Below, piece by piece: positions 62,564-64,000 of a stretch of 64,000 nucleotides of DNA (position 1 is its first letter; each line of letters begins with the position of its first letter). This stretch comes from Haloarcula taiwanensis. GTDB lineage: Archaea; Halobacteriota; Halobacteria; Halobacteriales; Haloarculaceae. The notes beneath the pieces are model-generated. The model was not told the origin of the DNA, searched no databases, and worked only from the letters and a program-made list of their open reading frames with translations. The position numbers were made by a program, and so were the translations under genes. Location: assembly GCA_002844335.1 (NCBI GenBank), contig CP019155.1, positions 186,001 through 250,000 on the forward strand. The letters run 5' to 3'.

Positions 62564-64000
62564 ATGACCGAGCCGAGTGTCGCGTCTATCGCGTTTCGAG
62601 ACGCGCGGGTGCTGGACGGGAGCGGTCGCCCTCCGTTCACTGCGAGCGTGCGTGTCGCCGACGGTCGAATCGACGCTATCAGCGACGCCCCGCTGGACGC
62701 CGACCGCGTCGTTGACCTCAACGGGTTGTATCTCGCGCCGGGGTTCATCGACATGCACGCGCATTCGGAACTGCGGCTGTTCGGACGTCCCGGGGCAAAG
62801 GAGAAACTGACACAGGGGATCACGACGGAAGTCCTCGGCCAAGACGGTGTCAGTGTCGCGCCGGTGCCGCCGAACCTCACCGACGAGTGGGCGGAACGGG
62901 TCAAGTCACTTGACGGCACGCTGGGCGAAACGTGGCCGTGGCACACCGTTTCCGGCTACCTCGAAGCGCTTGAATCCGCCGAACCAGCCGTCAACTGTGC
63001 GTACTACGCCCCACACGGCAACATCCGGTCGATGCTGGCCGGATTCGAGGACCGCCCACTTAGCGGTGAACACGTTGTCGCCGCCGGGCCAGTCACCGGT
63101 CACCGGCTGGATAGACCAAAATCGGACCACGACACAGCGCCCGGTGAACTCGACGCGATTCGACAGGAGCTCGAAGTTGCGCTGGAAGAGGGCGCGTTCG
63201 GTATGTCCAAAGGGATGATATACCCGCCGAGTTCCTACGCTCGTGACGACGAACTGGTGGCGCTGGCGGACACTCTCGCCAAGCGTGACTCGTTTATGAT
63301 CTCACACGTCTGGAACGAGACGGACCGCGTAGTCGAGTCCATCGACCGGTATCTGGACATCTGCCGACGCGGCGGCTGTCACGCCCACGTCTCCCATCTC
63401 AAGGTCGGCGGCCAGCAGAACTGGGGGAATTCAGAGGCTGTCCTCGACCTGTTCGACGATGCCGTTGCCCGTGGCCAGCGGGTCACCTTCGACCAGTACC
63501 CCTACACGGCCGGATCGACGATGCTCACTGCGCTGTTGCCGCCGTGGGCGCGACAGGGTGACTCGGAGGCCATCCGTCACCGTCTCAACTCCGCAGCAGT
63601 TCGGGACCGCATCGCCGCCGACATCTCTCAGCCGGGCGACTGGGAGAACCTCGCGTACGCCGCCGGCTCGTGGGATAACATCCTCATTACGCGGACGGGA
63701 AGCGGGCGCTATCAGGGTGAAACCATTGCGGACATCGCCGCGGAGGTCGACAGCGAACCGGTCGACGCGATGTGTGACCTGCTTGTCGCGGAAGAGTTGG
63801 ACGTGACGATGGCGGACTTCGTGATGGCCGAGGAAGACATCGAGCGGTTCCTCGCCGACGACCGCGGCACGTTCTGCACCGACGGCATCTTCGGCGGGAA
63901 ACCCCACCCGCGGGCCATCGGAGCGTTCGGCCGCATCCTCGAACGCTACGTCCGAGAGCGGGACGTGCTCTCGCCGGCACTGATGGCCCGCAAGGCCGCA
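62564..64000 (+). CDS. D-aminoacylase/dihydropyrimidinase-type amidohydrolase, partial
   Basis: The frame is open from ATG 62564 to the window end (479 codons), so the 3' end is missing. FRDARVLDGSG, the metal motif APGFIDMHAHSE (about 65-76), LTQGITTEVLGQDG, FMISHVWNETD, HAHVSHLKVGG and TFDQYPYTAGSTML match the N-acyl-D-amino-acid deacylase group. It is divergent from the allantoate-hydrolase-like gene. The group also contains enzymes acting on ureido and imide compounds, so the role in heterocycle degradation is plausible. Confidence 0.88.
   Translation, partial: MTEPSVASIAFRDARVLDGSGRPPFTASVRVADGRIDAISDAPLDADRVVDLNGLYLAPGFIDMHAHSELRLFGRPGAKEKLTQGITTEVLGQDGVSVAPVPPNLTDEWAERVKSLDGTLGETWPWHTVSGYLEALESAEPAVNCAYYAPHGNIRSMLAGFEDRPLSGEHVVAAGPVTGHRLDRPKSDHDTAPGELDAIRQELEVALEEGAFGMSKGMIYPPSSYARDDELVALADTLAKRDSFMISHVWNETDRVVESIDRYLDICRRGGCHAHVSHLKVGGQQNWGNSEAVLDLFDDAVARGQRVTFDQYPYTAGSTMLTALLPPWARQGDSEAIRHRLNSAAVRDRIAADISQPGDWENLAYAAGSWDNILITRTGSGRYQGETIADIAAEVDSEPVDAMCDLLVAEELDVTMADFVMAEEDIERFLADDRGTFCTDGIFGGKPHPRAIGAFGRILERYVRERDVLSPALMARKAA

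Noticed and set aside
1-64000. tRNA, rRNA or CRISPR array
   Set aside because: I saw no cloverleaf with a conserved T-arm, no rRNA-like segment and no regularly spaced repeats.

Overview
The window comes from a halophilic archaeon, most like Haloarcula. The proteins are strongly acidic. Promoters are archaeal TATA boxes placed 25-35 bases before start codons, which implies leaderless transcripts. Many families are haloarchaeal (RdfA, HalOD1, bacterioopsin-activator HTH, CARDB surface proteins, DUF7344-like winged-helix membrane proteins). Core genes and surface clusters are GC-rich. The stretches 1.6-7.6 kb and 32-38.6 kb are richer in AT, sparse in genes and contain remnants, so they look like accessory DNA. 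I saw no rRNA, tRNA or CRISPR array.

Layout. 0-9.4 kb: the 3' end of nuoB, an orphan iron/siderophore-type binding lipoprotein with a DtxR-like operator on its promoter, a sugar dehydrogenase (gfo6 type), an orphan phnM, two small regulators and a CARDB surface protein. 9.8-35.6 kb: a surface glycan (N-glycan or exopolysaccharide) locus. It has three GT-B and three GT-A glycosyltransferases, a multi-pass membrane glycosyltransferase/polymerase-like protein, a DUF1616 protein, four alkaline-phosphatase/sulfatase-superfamily enzymes, two convergent beta-helix paralogues, a triple-CBM6 lipoprotein, a flippase, a sugar-nucleotide oxidoreductase and a glucose-1-phosphate nucleotidyltransferase. 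35.6-42 kb: small proteins, a second DUF7344-like protein, a HalOD1 protein and a 1054-residue response regulator with GAF modules and an HTH. 42.3-47.4 kb: rdfA with its SMC-like partner, a zinc-ribbon protein, a NadE paralogue with an altered PP-loop, and a diverged ribosomal S17e-like protein.

47.5-64 kb: a purine/N-heterocycle catabolism and molybdenum-hydroxylase island. It encodes an amidohydrolase-type deaminase, RidA, MocA, YqeC, TusA, SelD, an XdhC-YqeB fusion, TusB/TusC/TusD, two complete [2Fe-2S]+Mo hydroxylase modules without an FAD subunit, an allantoate/N-carbamoyl amidohydrolase and a D-aminoacylase-type amidohydrolase. SelD with YqeB/YqeC is the published signature of selenium-dependent molybdenum hydroxylases (Haft and Self described orphan SelD in Haloarcula marismortui and Enterococcus faecalis). 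The additional TusA-TusBCD set, translationally coupled to XdhC-YqeB, suggests a dedicated chalcogen relay to the molybdenum cofactor. I consider this the most interesting system here. One of the two iron-sulfur subunits lacks a canonical cysteine ligand, and both carry unusual cysteine tails.
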